A stretch of DNA of 15,797 nt. It comes from JBCBTJ01 sp039818665. Its GTDB lineage: Bacteria; Pseudomonadota; Alphaproteobacteria; Caulobacterales; Hyphomonadaceae. Shown here one piece after another: positions 1-6,446 of this stretch (the stretch's first letter is position 1; every line of letters begins with the position of its first letter). The notes under the pieces are model-generated. The model saw only the letters and a list, made by a program, of their open reading frames with translations. It made no database searches and was not told the DNA's origin. The stretch spans positions 1 through 15,797 of the forward strand of contig JBCBTJ010000061.1 of NCBI GenBank assembly GCA_039818665.1, given 5' to 3'. The translations under genes and the position numbers were made by a program.

Positions 1-1704
1 GTGGGTCGGGTGCACGTCGCGCACCTCGAAGCCCGCCCGCTCGCGCGTGAGGCCGCCCGGGCCGAGCGCGGACCGGCGCCGCTTGTGGGTGATCTCCGAG
101 AGCGGATTGGTCTGGTCCATGAACTGGGACAGCTGCGAAGAGCCGAAGAATTCACGCACTGAGGCGACGACCGGTTTCGCATTGATCAGGTCGTGCGGCA
201 TCACCGTGTCGATGTCGACCGAGCTCATCCGCTCCTTAATGGCGCGCTCCATGCGCACGAGACCGATGCGGTAATTGTTTTCCATCAGCTCGCCGACCGA
301 GCGCACACGCCGATTACCGAGATTGTCGATGTCATCGACTTCGCCCTTGCCGTCTTTCAGGTCGAGGATGACCTTCATAACGGCGAGGATGTCATCCTTG
401 CGGATGATACGGGTGGTGTCTTCCGCCGCCTCGTACTCGTCGACAGCGACGCCGAGGCGCATGTTCATTTTCACCCGGCCGACCGCGGAGAGATCGTAGC
501 GCTCGGAGTCGAAGAAGAGCTGCTGGAACAGCGCGTCGGCGGCTTCCTGCGTCGGCGGCTCGCCAGGCCGCATCACGCGGTAGATGTCCGATAGCGCTTC
601 GAAGCGAGTTTCGTTTTTGTCGGCCTTCAGCGTGTTGCGCAGCCACGGTCCGCGGCCCGTCGCGTCCACATTCAAAAGCTCGATCAGCTCAACGTTCGCT
701 TCGCGTAGCTCGGCGACCAATTCCTCGGTCAGCTCGTCGCCGGCCTCGCCATAGATCTCGCCGGTTTCCAAGTTGACGACGTCGCGGGCGAGGAATTTGC
801 CGTAAAGCGCCTCGGACGGCAGCAGGATCTCTTCCGTGCCGCCTTCGGCGATCCGCTTGGCGCCAAGCGCCGTGATCTTCTTGCCGGCCGGCGCGATGAC
901 CTTTCCGGATTTGGCGTCCGTGACCTCGAAATCCGGTTTTTCCCCCTTCCAGGCCTCAATGTTGAAGCCGGTCGTCCAGCCTTTTTTGTCGAGCTTGTAG
1001 ATCGAGCGCGTATAAAACGCGTCGAGGATTTCGTCCGTGTCGAAACCGAGCGCGTAGAGCAGCGTCGTCGCCGGCAGCTTCCGCTTCCGGTCGATCCGCA
1101 CGTTGAGCACATCCTTGGCGTCGAACTCGAAATCAAGCCAGGAGCCGCGATACGGAATGATCCGCGCGGCGAATAGCAGCTTGCCCGAAGAATGGGTCTT
1201 GCCGCGGTCATGGTCGAAGAAGACGCCCGGGCTGCGGTGCATCTGGGAGACGATCACCCGCTCGGTGCCGTTCACAATGAACGTGCCCTTGTCCGTCATT
1301 AGCGGAATGTCGCCGAGATAGACCTCTTGCTCTTTCACCTCTTTGACCGACTTCGCGCCCGTCTCTTCGTCCACGTCGAAGACCACGAGCTGCAAGCGGA
1401 CCTTCAGCGGCGCGGCGTAGGTGAGGTCGCGCTGCATGCATTCTTCAGTGTCGAATTTGGGCGGCTCGAACTCATAGGACACATATTCGAGCACCGCGCG
1501 CTCGGAGAAATCCTTGATTGGGAACACGCTCTTGAACACGCCGCCGAGGCCGTCGTCCGTGCGCTCGGCCTGGGGCGTGTGCATTTGCAAAAAGTGCTCG
1601 TAGGAGGAGCGTTGAACCTCAATAAGGTTCGGCATTTCAACGGCTTCGGGGATTTTCCCAAAAGATTTACGGACGCGTTTCTTTTCCGTGAAAGAGAGAG
1701 CCAT
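1..1704 (-). CDS. rpoB: DNA-directed RNA polymerase subunit beta, N-terminal part (runs off window)
   Basis: Catalytic beta subunit of RNA polymerase. An uninterrupted frame of 568 codons starts at ATG 1704-1702 with MALSFTEKKRVRKSFGKIP, a typical alphaproteobacterial RpoB start, and continues past base 1. The full protein is usually about 1350-1400 residues, so the lobes and the rifampicin-binding cluster I are present and the C-terminal half is missing. Cluster I is seen as SQLSQFMDQTNPLSEITHK (about residues 522-541), and the window ends in FEVRDVHPTH. Residue 544 is Arg (KRRRSALGPGG), at the position equal to E. coli 530, where Ile, Leu or Val is usual. It is the last gene of the rplKAJL-rpoB(C) operon seen here, 166 bases after rplL. 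rpoC is expected further left, outside the window. The identification is certain; only the meaning of Arg544 is open. Confidence 0.98.
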   Translation of the reverse strand, partial: MALSFTEKKRVRKSFGKIPEAVEMPNLIEVQRSSYEHFLQMHTPQAERTDDGLGGVFKSVFPIKDFSERAVLEYVSYEFEPPKFDTEECMQRDLTYAAPLKVRLQLVVFDVDEETGAKSVKEVKEQEVYLGDIPLMTDKGTFIVNGTERVIVSQMHRSPGVFFDHDRGKTHSSGKLLFAARIIPYRGSWLDFEFDAKDVLNVRIDRKRKLPATTLLYALGFDTDEILDAFYTRSIYKLDKKGWTTGFNIEAWKGEKPDFEVTDAKSGKVIAPAGKKITALGAKRIAEGGTEEILLPSEALYGKFLARDVVNLETGEIYGEAGDELTEELVAELREANVELIELLNVDATGRGPWLRNTLKADKNETRFEALSDIYRVMRPGEPPTQEAADALFQQLFFDSERYDLSAVGRVKMNMRLGVAVDEYEAAEDTTRIIRKDDILAVMKVILDLKDGKGEVDDIDNLGNRRVRSVGELMENNYRIGLVRMERAIKERMSSVDIDTVMPHDLINAKPVVASVREFFGSSQLSQFMDQTNPLSEITHKRRRSALGPGGLTRERAGFEVRDVHPTH

Positions 1705-1769
1705 TATCGATCCCAAGTTCGCGCCGCCAGACCCACCAAAGCCCCGACGGCTGTCGCCAGAAGCGCGGC

Positions 1770-1800
1770 CGCGGCAGAGCTCCGGCTGGAGCCTGCCGCG
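1770..1800 (-). promoter_or_regulatory. Second hairpin of the rplL-rpoB intergenic region
   Basis: An 8-bp outer stem (1770-1777 with 1793-1800, CGCGGCAG/CTGCCGCG) continues after one bulged base into a 5-bp inner stem (1779-1783 with 1788-1792, GCTCC/GGAGC) closed by a four-base loop. This makes a 13-bp hairpin in the untranslated spacer before rpoB. No T-run follows on the minus strand, so a simple terminator is unlikely. A processing site or a partner of the neighbouring hairpin in attenuation is more likely. The structure is seen directly; the role is inferred from E. coli, where this spacer holds an attenuator and an RNase III site. Confidence 0.6.
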
Positions 1801-1812
1801 TTTAATCTACAA

Positions 1813-1840
1813 GAACGGCGTGTCCGCGCGCGCGCCGTTC
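1813..1840 (-). promoter_or_regulatory. Hairpin between rplL and rpoB (attenuator candidate)
   Basis: Arms GAACGGCG (1813-1820) and CGCCGTTC (1833-1840) form a perfect 8-bp stem around a 12-base loop. In the direction of transcription the stem is followed by TTGTAGATTAAA, a T/A-rich stretch unusual for this GC-rich DNA. That resembles a weak intrinsic terminator. In E. coli a partial terminator in this spacer lowers rpoBC expression relative to the L10-L12 genes, and the same role is inferred here. It starts 30 bases after the rplL stop codon. Confidence 0.6.
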
Positions 1841-1870
1841 CATTCGTTGAGAGGCTGACGCCTCGAGACC

Positions 1871-2260
1871 TTACTTGATCTCGACCTTGGCGCCGGCTTC
1901 CTCGAACTTCTTCTTCATCTCCTCGGCCTCGTCCTTGGTCACGCCTTCCTTGACGGTTTTCGGCGCGCCTTCGACGAGGTCTTTGGCTTCTTTCAGGCCG
2001 AGGCCCGAAACGACTTCGCGGACCACCTTGATGACGCCGATCTTCTTGGCGCCGGCGTCGGTGAGCACGACGTCGAACTCAGTCTTGTCTTCCGCCGGCG
2101 CAGCGTCGTCGCCGCCGCCAGCAGCGCCCGGCGCGGCCGCCATAGCGACCGGAGCCGCCGCGGAGACGCCCCATTTGTCTTCGAGGAGCTTGGCGAGTTC
2201 GGACGCTTCCAACACGGTGAGGTTGGACAGGTCTTCCGCGATTTGTTCGAGTTTGGACAT
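1871..2260 (-). CDS. rplL: 50S ribosomal protein L7/L12
   Basis: Stalk protein of the large ribosomal subunit that recruits translation factors. The product has 129 residues. It has an N-terminal dimerisation part (MSKLEQIAEDLSNLTVLEASELAKL), an Ala/Pro/Gly-rich hinge at about residues 34-57, and the C-terminal factor-binding domain with the conserved FDVVL, KIGVIKVVRE and GLGLKEAKDLVE segments, ending in EEAGAKVEIK. Length and sequence match the family. The start ATG at 2260 is preceded by AAGGA. It lies 57 bases after rplJ and is followed by the hairpin-containing spacer before rpoB. L7/L12 is normally made in excess over other ribosomal proteins, which fits a control point downstream of this gene. 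Confidence 0.98.
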   Translation of the reverse strand: MSKLEQIAEDLSNLTVLEASELAKLLEDKWGVSAAAPVAMAAAPGAAGGGDDAAPAEDKTEFDVVLTDAGAKKIGVIKVVREVVSGLGLKEAKDLVEGAPKTVKEGVTKDEAEEMKKKFEEAGAKVEIK

Positions 2261-2317
2261 GAGAATTGATCCTTGAGAGTTGTGAGGTTTGGGTCGTCCT
2301 GGAACTGACCGAGGCCC

Positions 2318-2833
2318 TTATGCGGCGTCTTTCTCCGCATGGGCCGTGAGAAGCCGGGCGAGTTGACCGCCGGGCGCCTGCATGACGCCGGCGATCTTGG
2401 TCGCCGGGGCCTGAATGAGCCCGATGATCTTCCCGCGAAGCTGATCGAGGGACGGCAGTTTCGCCAGCGCTTGAACGCCGTCGGCGCCCAGCACTTCATC
2501 GCCAAGCACTGCGCCGATGAGAACGAGCTTTTCATTCTCCTTGGCGAAGTCCGACGCGGCCTTGGAGGCCCCGACCGGGTCTGGCGAATACGCGATCACG
2601 ACCGGACCTTTGAACAGATCCTGAGCCGCGTCGCCGCCCTTCCCGTCCAACGCGATCTTCGCCAGACGGTTCTTCACGACTTTCAGCTTGCCGCCCTGCT
2701 CTCGCACGGCGCCGCGCAGCTTCGTCAGTTCCGCAACGGTCAGGCCGGAGTAGTGGGCGACAACCACCACGCCGGACTCGTCGAAAATGCCGCGAAGCAT
2801 TTCGAGAGCCTCCGCCTTTCCAGCTTTGTCCAT
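2318..2833 (-). CDS. rplJ: 50S ribosomal protein L10
   Basis: Base of the ribosomal stalk; it binds 23S rRNA and carries the L7/L12 dimers. The start chosen is ATG 2833, giving 171 residues beginning MDKAGKAEALEMLRG, because GGAG (2843-2840) sits six bases upstream. An in-frame TTG at 2845 would overlap that ribosome-binding site and add only four residues. The family hallmarks are HYSGLTVAELTKLR, KVVKNRLAKIA, GPVVIAYS and the C-terminal helix that binds L12 (LARLLTAHAEKDAA). In well-studied bacteria L10, alone or with L12, represses translation by binding its own leader. The structured leader is visible upstream at 2987-3029. Confidence 0.98.
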   Translation of the reverse strand: MDKAGKAEALEMLRGIFDESGVVVVAHYSGLTVAELTKLRGAVREQGGKLKVVKNRLAKIALDGKGGDAAQDLFKGPVVIAYSPDPVGASKAASDFAKENEKLVLIGAVLGDEVLGADGVQALAKLPSLDQLRGKIIGLIQAPATKIAGVMQAPGGQLARLLTAHAEKDAA

Positions 2834-2986
2834 TACGGTCTCCAATTCGAGACGGCCGGACCATCCGCGCCGCCCTGGTGTCCGCCAAGCGCGAAGTCGC
2901 CTCCGCGCCGGCGCCTGCCCAGGGCTTGGAAATCCAAGAGAGCGCGCGCTATAGCTCGCCCCACCCGTCTCGCCTCACCCCGTCTG

Positions 2987-3029
2987 CATAGGCGTTTCCC
3001 AGGGAAACTTACCGGCGAGCCGGCCTATG
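2987..3029 (-). promoter_or_regulatory. L10-type leader RNA: three-way junction upstream of rplJ
   Basis: Within the 270-base rplA-rplJ spacer three stems nest in one another. The outer stem is CATAGG/CCTATG (2987-2992 with 3024-3029). Inside it lie one hairpin built from CCGG/CCGG (3012-3015 with 3020-3023, loop of four) and another from GTTTCC/GGAAAC (2994-2999 with 3003-3008, loop of three). Together these make a three-way junction about 155 bases before the rplJ start codon. The L10 leader family is known to contain such a junction as the binding site of L10(L12)4, and the position matches. The stems are seen; the identification rests on location and shape, not on a model search. Confidence 0.7.
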
Positions 3030-3044
3030 GTCTCGGACAGGAAA

Positions 3045-3081
3045 CGGGAGCCCCATGCCGACAATCGACGTGAAGCTCCCG
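3045..3081 (-). promoter_or_regulatory. Hairpin after rplA, weak terminator or leader stem
   Basis: Arms CGGGAGC (3045-3051) and GCTCCCG (3075-3081) give a perfect 7-bp stem with a 23-base loop, 22 bases after the rplA stop. On the transcribed strand it is followed by TTTCCTGTCC, only weakly T-rich. It may be a partial terminator between rplKA and rplJL, or the 5' part of the L10 leader fold. The long loop makes it less convincing than the junction next to it. Confidence 0.4.
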
Positions 3082-3103
3082 CAATCGTTACTATCTAGCG
3101 CTC

Positions 3104-3802
3104 TTAGTCGGCCGATGCAAGGGCGTCCGTCGTATCAATTCGAACGCCGGGCCCCATCGTGGACGAGATGGCGATCTTTTTCAGATACGCGCCCTTCGCG
3201 CCGGAGGGCTTGGCCTTCATCAGCGCGTCGATGAACGCCTTCACATTGTCGGCGATCGCATCTTCGGAGAAGCTCGCCTTGCCGACCCCGGCGTGGACGA
3301 TGCCGGCCTTCTCCAGCCGGAACTCGACCGCCCCGCCTTTGGAGTTTTTCACCGCTTCGCCGACATTCGGCGTCACCGTGCCGACCTTCGGGTTCGGCAT
3401 CAGGCCGCGGGGGCCGAGCACTTTGCCGAGCCGGCCGACCACCGACATCATGTCCGGCGTCGCGATGACCCGGTCGAAGTCCATGAAGCCGCCCTGGATT
3501 TTCTCCATCAGGTCTTCCGCGCCCACGATATCGGCGCCGGCCTCTTTGGCTTCCTCGGCCTTGGCGTCTTTGGCGAAGACGGCGACCCGAACCTCGCGGC
3601 CCGTGCCGGCCGGCAGGTTGCAAACGCCGCGCACTTGTTGGTCGGCGTATTTCGGGTCCACGCCCAAATTGACCGCGATTTCGACAGTCTCGTCGAATTT
3701 CGCTTTGGCGTTCTCTTTCACGATCTTCGCAGCTTCAGCCACGGTGTAGAGTGTTTCAGCGTCGATGGTGTCGCGCGCGGCGCGGATGCGTTTTCCAGCC
3801 AT
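3104..3802 (-). CDS. rplA: 50S ribosomal protein L1
   Basis: L1 forms the mobile L1 stalk at the ribosomal E site and, in E. coli, represses its own operon by binding the mRNA leader. The product is 232 residues from ATG 3802 (MAGKRIRAARDTID), the usual length. Conserved family segments include KFDETVEIAVNLGVDPK, QVRGVCNLPAGTG, GRLGKVLGPRGLMPNPKVGT and the C-terminal LKKIAISSTMGPG. A longer in-frame extension upstream would read through rplK and has no homology, so ATG 3802 is taken. It follows rplK by only five bases, with GGAG and GGGGA available as ribosome-binding sites inside the end of rplK, so the two are almost certainly co-transcribed. Confidence 0.98.
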   Translation of the reverse strand: MAGKRIRAARDTIDAETLYTVAEAAKIVKENAKAKFDETVEIAVNLGVDPKYADQQVRGVCNLPAGTGREVRVAVFAKDAKAEEAKEAGADIVGAEDLMEKIQGGFMDFDRVIATPDMMSVVGRLGKVLGPRGLMPNPKVGTVTPNVGEAVKNSKGGAVEFRLEKAGIVHAGVGKASFSEDAIADNVKAFIDALMKAKPSGAKGAYLKKIAISSTMGPGVRIDTTDALASAD

Positions 3803-3807
3803 GTCCC

Positions 3808-4236
3808 CTACTCCGTCACTTCCAGGCCCATGGCCCGGGCCGAACCGGCGATGATGCGCGCGCCGGCGTCCAAATCGATCGCGTTGAGGTCGGCCATCTT
3901 CTGCTCGGCGATCTCGCGGCATTGGGCCATGGTCACCGTGCCGGCGGTCTCATAGCCCGGTTTTTGCGAGCCCTTTTTGAGCTTCGCCGCTTTCTTCAGC
4001 AGCACCGACGCGGGCGCGGTCTTTACGATGAAGGTGAAGGATTTGTCCTGGTAATAGTCGATCACCACGGGCAGTGGCAGGCCCTGCTCCATGCCCTGGG
4101 TCTTCGCATTGAAGGCCTTGCAGAATTCCATGATGTTGATGCCGCGCTGACCGAGCGCGGGACCGACGGGCGGCGACGGGTTCGCCTGGCCGGCCGGGAT
4201 TTGGAGCTTGAGCTGCCCCAACAGTTTCTTCGCCAT
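3808..4236 (-). CDS. rplK: 50S ribosomal protein L11
   Basis: L11 binds the GTPase-associated region of 23S rRNA and is needed for RelA activation in the stringent response. The product is 142 residues, standard length, beginning MAKKLLGQLKLQIPAGQANP. It has the Pro-rich segment SPPVGPALGQRGINIMEFCK, the linker with IVKTAPASVLLKKAA and the RNA-binding C-terminal domain ending in AGSARAMGLEV. A GAGAGGA ribosome-binding site precedes ATG 4236. It is the first gene of the ribosomal operon in this window. The usual upstream partners secE and nusG are not present; an M48 peptidase gene lies 193 bases upstream on the same strand. Confidence 0.98.
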   Translation of the reverse strand: MAKKLLGQLKLQIPAGQANPSPPVGPALGQRGINIMEFCKAFNAKTQGMEQGLPLPVVIDYYQDKSFTFIVKTAPASVLLKKAAKLKKGSQKPGYETAGTVTMAQCREIAEQKMADLNAIDLDAGARIIAGSARAMGLEVTE

Positions 4237-4346
4237 ATCGTCCTCTCAACGGCGCGAGGGGCGGCGCATTGCTTCCAGCGACGCCCGGTTGGATTAGAGG
4301 TCCGCGGTGCGGCTAGGCGAGGACTTTCGCCTGAAACCTCCCGCGG

Positions 4347-4376
4347 GGTTCGCCGCCGGCGCGCCGACAGCGAACC
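4347..4376 (-). promoter_or_regulatory. 30-base near-perfect palindrome in the rplK leader
   Basis: GGTTCGC (minus strand, from 4376) pairs with GCGAACC (ending at 4347). The stem continues inward through GTCGGC and GCCGGC with only two G-T positions, so all 15 base pairs can form if wobbles are allowed. It sits just downstream of the candidate promoter at 4380-4408, at or near the predicted transcript start. A second, smaller perfect hairpin (AGGCGA/TCGCCT, 4315-4332) follows. Possible roles are an L1-responsive leader element, an mRNA-stabilising 5' hairpin, a protein operator, or a terminator for the upstream peptidase gene. No long T-run follows, which weakens the last option. Confidence 0.5.
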
Positions 4377-4379
4377 GGG

Positions 4380-4408
4380 CCTATGATTGAGAAAGCCGCG
4401 ACGGTCAA
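4380..4408 (-). promoter_or_regulatory. rplK: Candidate promoter for the rplKAJL-rpoB operon
   Basis: On the minus strand TTGACC (4408-4403) is separated by exactly 17 bases from CATAGG (4385-4380). The -35 matches the consensus at five of six positions; the -10 is weaker, with three of six. It lies about 145 bases before the rplK start codon and beyond the end of the upstream peptidase gene. Since secE-nusG are missing here, the operon needs its own promoter in this gap, and this is the best match. Confidence 0.5.
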
Positions 4409-4429
4409 GACCGCCGCGCCGCCGACGGC

Positions 4430-5305
4430 TCAGACGACGGCGTAGCCGCGCATATTGATATGGTTGCGCAACTCTTGGATCCGCGTCGAGGGGCTCGGAT
4501 GGGTCGACATCCACTCCGGCGGGCGCTGGCCGGCCTGCTGATCCATCAACTCCCAGAGGCGCATGGATTGGCGCACGTCATAGCCTGCCGAATGCATGTA
4601 ATCGACGCCCAACTTGTCAGCCTCAATCTCGTGATTGCGGCTATAGGGCAGCAGCACGCCGAATTGCAGCGCGGCGCCTCCGAGGCCGACAATCGCCCCG
4701 CCATATTGCCGAAGCTCGTCGGATTGGGCGACCGCGATCTGTCCAGCCGCCAGCGCAACGGACGCCGTTGTCTGCATCGAGGCCCGCGCCGCAGAGTGCT
4801 GGCCGTCCACATGGCCCGCTTCATGGCCGAGGATGGAGGCGAGCTGGTCGTCGTTTTCGGTGAGTTCGGTGATGCCGCGGTAGACGCCGACCTGCTGGCC
4901 AGGCATCACGAACGCATTGACGTCGTCGGTGTCGAAAATCGCGACTTCCCACTCATTTCGATTGTAGGGCCGGTCGACGCCGTAAGTGTTGCGCAACGCC
5001 GTCGTGCGGCCGTTGGCGGTGCGCTCCCAGACATTCATCACGCGATTGCGCAGCGCAGGGTCGCTGGTCTGCGGCACTTGCGATTTCATATCGTTCCAAG
5101 CCGCGCTCGACATGGCGGCCAGCGAGGCGTTGTCGAAGCCGGGAAGGATCAGCTGATTGGCGCCTGTGACAGGATTAGTCATGCACCCGGCGGCGATCGG
5201 AAGCACCGTGCCTGCGGCCAAACCCCGAATAATGGCCCGCCGCGACATGTTCACCCGCGGAAGGGACTCATAAACATCGTCTGGAATATCGATACGGTCG
5301 GTCAT
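4430..5305 (-). CDS. M48 family metalloprotease, predicted Tat-type lipoprotein
   Basis: Zinc endopeptidase of the Oma1/BepA/LoiP kind, which degrade misfolded or surplus envelope proteins. The 291 residues show HEAGH at 161-165 (within LGHEAGHVDGQHSAAR), the third zinc ligand Glu228 in EIEADKLG, and the family C-terminal STHPSPSTRI at 267-276. The N-terminus has a twin-arginine motif SRRAII (21-26), a hydrophobic stretch and a lipobox ending at Cys41 (IAAGC). This predicts Tat export and lipid anchoring. The start at 5305 has a strong GGGGAGGAG nine bases upstream; a later Met20 would shorten only the region before the arginines. It follows the coiled-coil gene by 118 bases and precedes rplK by 193. 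Family assignment is firm; substrate and final membrane are unknown. Confidence 0.93.
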   Translation of the reverse strand: MTDRIDIPDDVYESLPRVNMSRRAIIRGLAAGTVLPIAAGCMTNPVTGANQLILPGFDNASLAAMSSAAWNDMKSQVPQTSDPALRNRVMNVWERTANGRTTALRNTYGVDRPYNRNEWEVAIFDTDDVNAFVMPGQQVGVYRGITELTENDDQLASILGHEAGHVDGQHSAARASMQTTASVALAAGQIAVAQSDELRQYGGAIVGLGGAALQFGVLLPYSRNHEIEADKLGVDYMHSAGYDVRQSMRLWELMDQQAGQRPPEWMSTHPSPSTRIQELRNHINMRGYAVV

Positions 5306-5423
5306 TTGGCGCTCTCCTCCCCTAAGCTCGACGCGCTATAAGATTAACGCGCCGCTGAGCCGACGCAAAGGCGGATTGGCGGCATTAGCGGTGAACCTCG
5401 ACTGAACAGCCCGCGTTAGCGCC

Positions 5424-6290
5424 CTAAGGCTGCGCGCCATTGCCGGAATTCGCCCCGTCCTCGGACCCGCCCTCACCGTCTAGATAGGCCAGCCGGCCCT
5501 CCAAATAGCGGTTTCGCCACCTCAGTCTTGCAACTTCTTGACTGAGCGCCGTGGCGTCGCCGGACGCAGGGGTGTCTCCTGCGGGCGTTGGGGCCGGCGC
5601 CGCCGGAGCGGCAGCTGGGGCTGGAGCGCTACGCGGAGCGTTTTCTTCGAGGAAGTTCAGGCGCTGGCGCAGATACTCGTTCTGCCAGCGCAGCTTGTCG
5701 ATCTCCGGAGAGCCTTCCGGCGGCGCGCCGTCCCCAGTCTCCGCCGGCGCAGGCGCGGCGGCGGCCGACGCCGCGCTTTCGCCCTCGACGGTGCTGAGCC
5801 CAGCGTCCTGCAAACGCTGCTCTAAAACGCGAACGCGGCTTTCAAGATATCGGTTGCGCCATTCCAATTGGCCGACAGACGCGTCGACGCCGTCGTCCAA
5901 GCGCTGCCCGCCCCCGGCCGTGAGCGCCGCGAGTTCTGCGCGCGACTTTTCCAACTCGGCTTTCAGCGCTGCAATGTCCGCAGACCGTGGATCGCCGCTG
6001 GCCGGCGGCGACGCGGCCGGCGCTGCGGGTTGGGCCGCCGGCGCGGCGGGCGCTTCCGCGGCCCCCTTTTGCGATTCGAGCAATTTGCGCTGGCCGGCGT
6101 AGAGATTGTCGATCTCGGCCCGCGCCTGCTCGAGCTCGACTTTGGCGACGTCGCGTTCAACCGTCGCTTTCCGAACGGATCCGGCTGCGGCGAGGCCTTT
6201 GAAGGACCACCCCAACAGCAAGCCTAGAACGCCGGCCCCTGGCAGCGCATAGATAAAGTGCTCATTCAAGAGTTCGAGAATTTCGGTCAT
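5424..6290 (-). CDS. Hypothetical single-pass membrane coiled-coil protein with three WRNRYLE-type repeats
   Basis: Not recognised as a named family. The 288-residue product has one transmembrane segment (about 12-36, YALPGAGVLGLLLGWSF) and a charged coiled-coil region at 40-75. Ala/Pro-rich linkers then separate three copies of an amphipathic motif: LEWRNRYLESRVRVLEQ (about 142-158), LRWQNEYLRQRLNFLEE (200-216) and LRWRNRYLEGRLAYLDG (256-272). The Trp residues are at 144, 202 and 258, a period of about 57 residues. The linkers and coil suggest an extended scaffold anchored in the inner membrane. GGAG lies seven bases before ATG 6290. It is divergent from the RNA methyltransferase and upstream of the M48 protease on the same strand. 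Function is unknown; a role in cell-envelope organisation is only a guess. Confidence 0.8.
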   Translation of the reverse strand: MTEILELLNEHFIYALPGAGVLGLLLGWSFKGLAAAGSVRKATVERDVAKVELEQARAEIDNLYAGQRKLLESQKGAAEAPAAPAAQPAAPAASPPASGDPRSADIAALKAELEKSRAELAALTAGGGQRLDDGVDASVGQLEWRNRYLESRVRVLEQRLQDAGLSTVEGESAASAAAAPAPAETGDGAPPEGSPEIDKLRWQNEYLRQRLNFLEENAPRSAPAPAAAPAAPAPTPAGDTPASGDATALSQEVARLRWRNRYLEGRLAYLDGEGGSEDGANSGNGAQP

Positions 6291-6446
6291 CGTGGCGCTC
6301 CGCCTGTCCCCTGCAAGTCCTTCCGCGCTTTTTCGGCCGCGCGGTTCAACTCAACACTAAGCGTCTTTCCCTCTTGCCTTTCCTCGGCTTATGGCTTGCC
6401 CGAATCAAACGAGGCGCGCAAGCAGCGCCGGCAGAACGAGGCCCGC

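Noticed and set aside
2339..3073. Plus-strand open frame of 244 codons over rplJ and its leader
   Set aside because: It is antisense to L10 and to structured leader RNA, with no homology recognisable.
4460..5341. Plus-strand open frame of 293 codons opposite the M48 protease
   Set aside because: The minus-strand frame has HEAGH, EADKLG and a signal sequence; the plus-strand product has no motif.
6323..6344. CCGCGC/GCGCGG hairpin with a five-T loop between the divergent coiled-coil and RNA methyltransferase genes
   Set aside because: The T-run is in the loop rather than after the stem, so it is not an intrinsic terminator. It may be a chance result of high GC.
6291..6446. Possible tRNA gene in the divergent gap before the RNA methyltransferase gene
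   Set aside because: No T-loop GTTCRA motif with a matching acceptor stem could be found on either strand.
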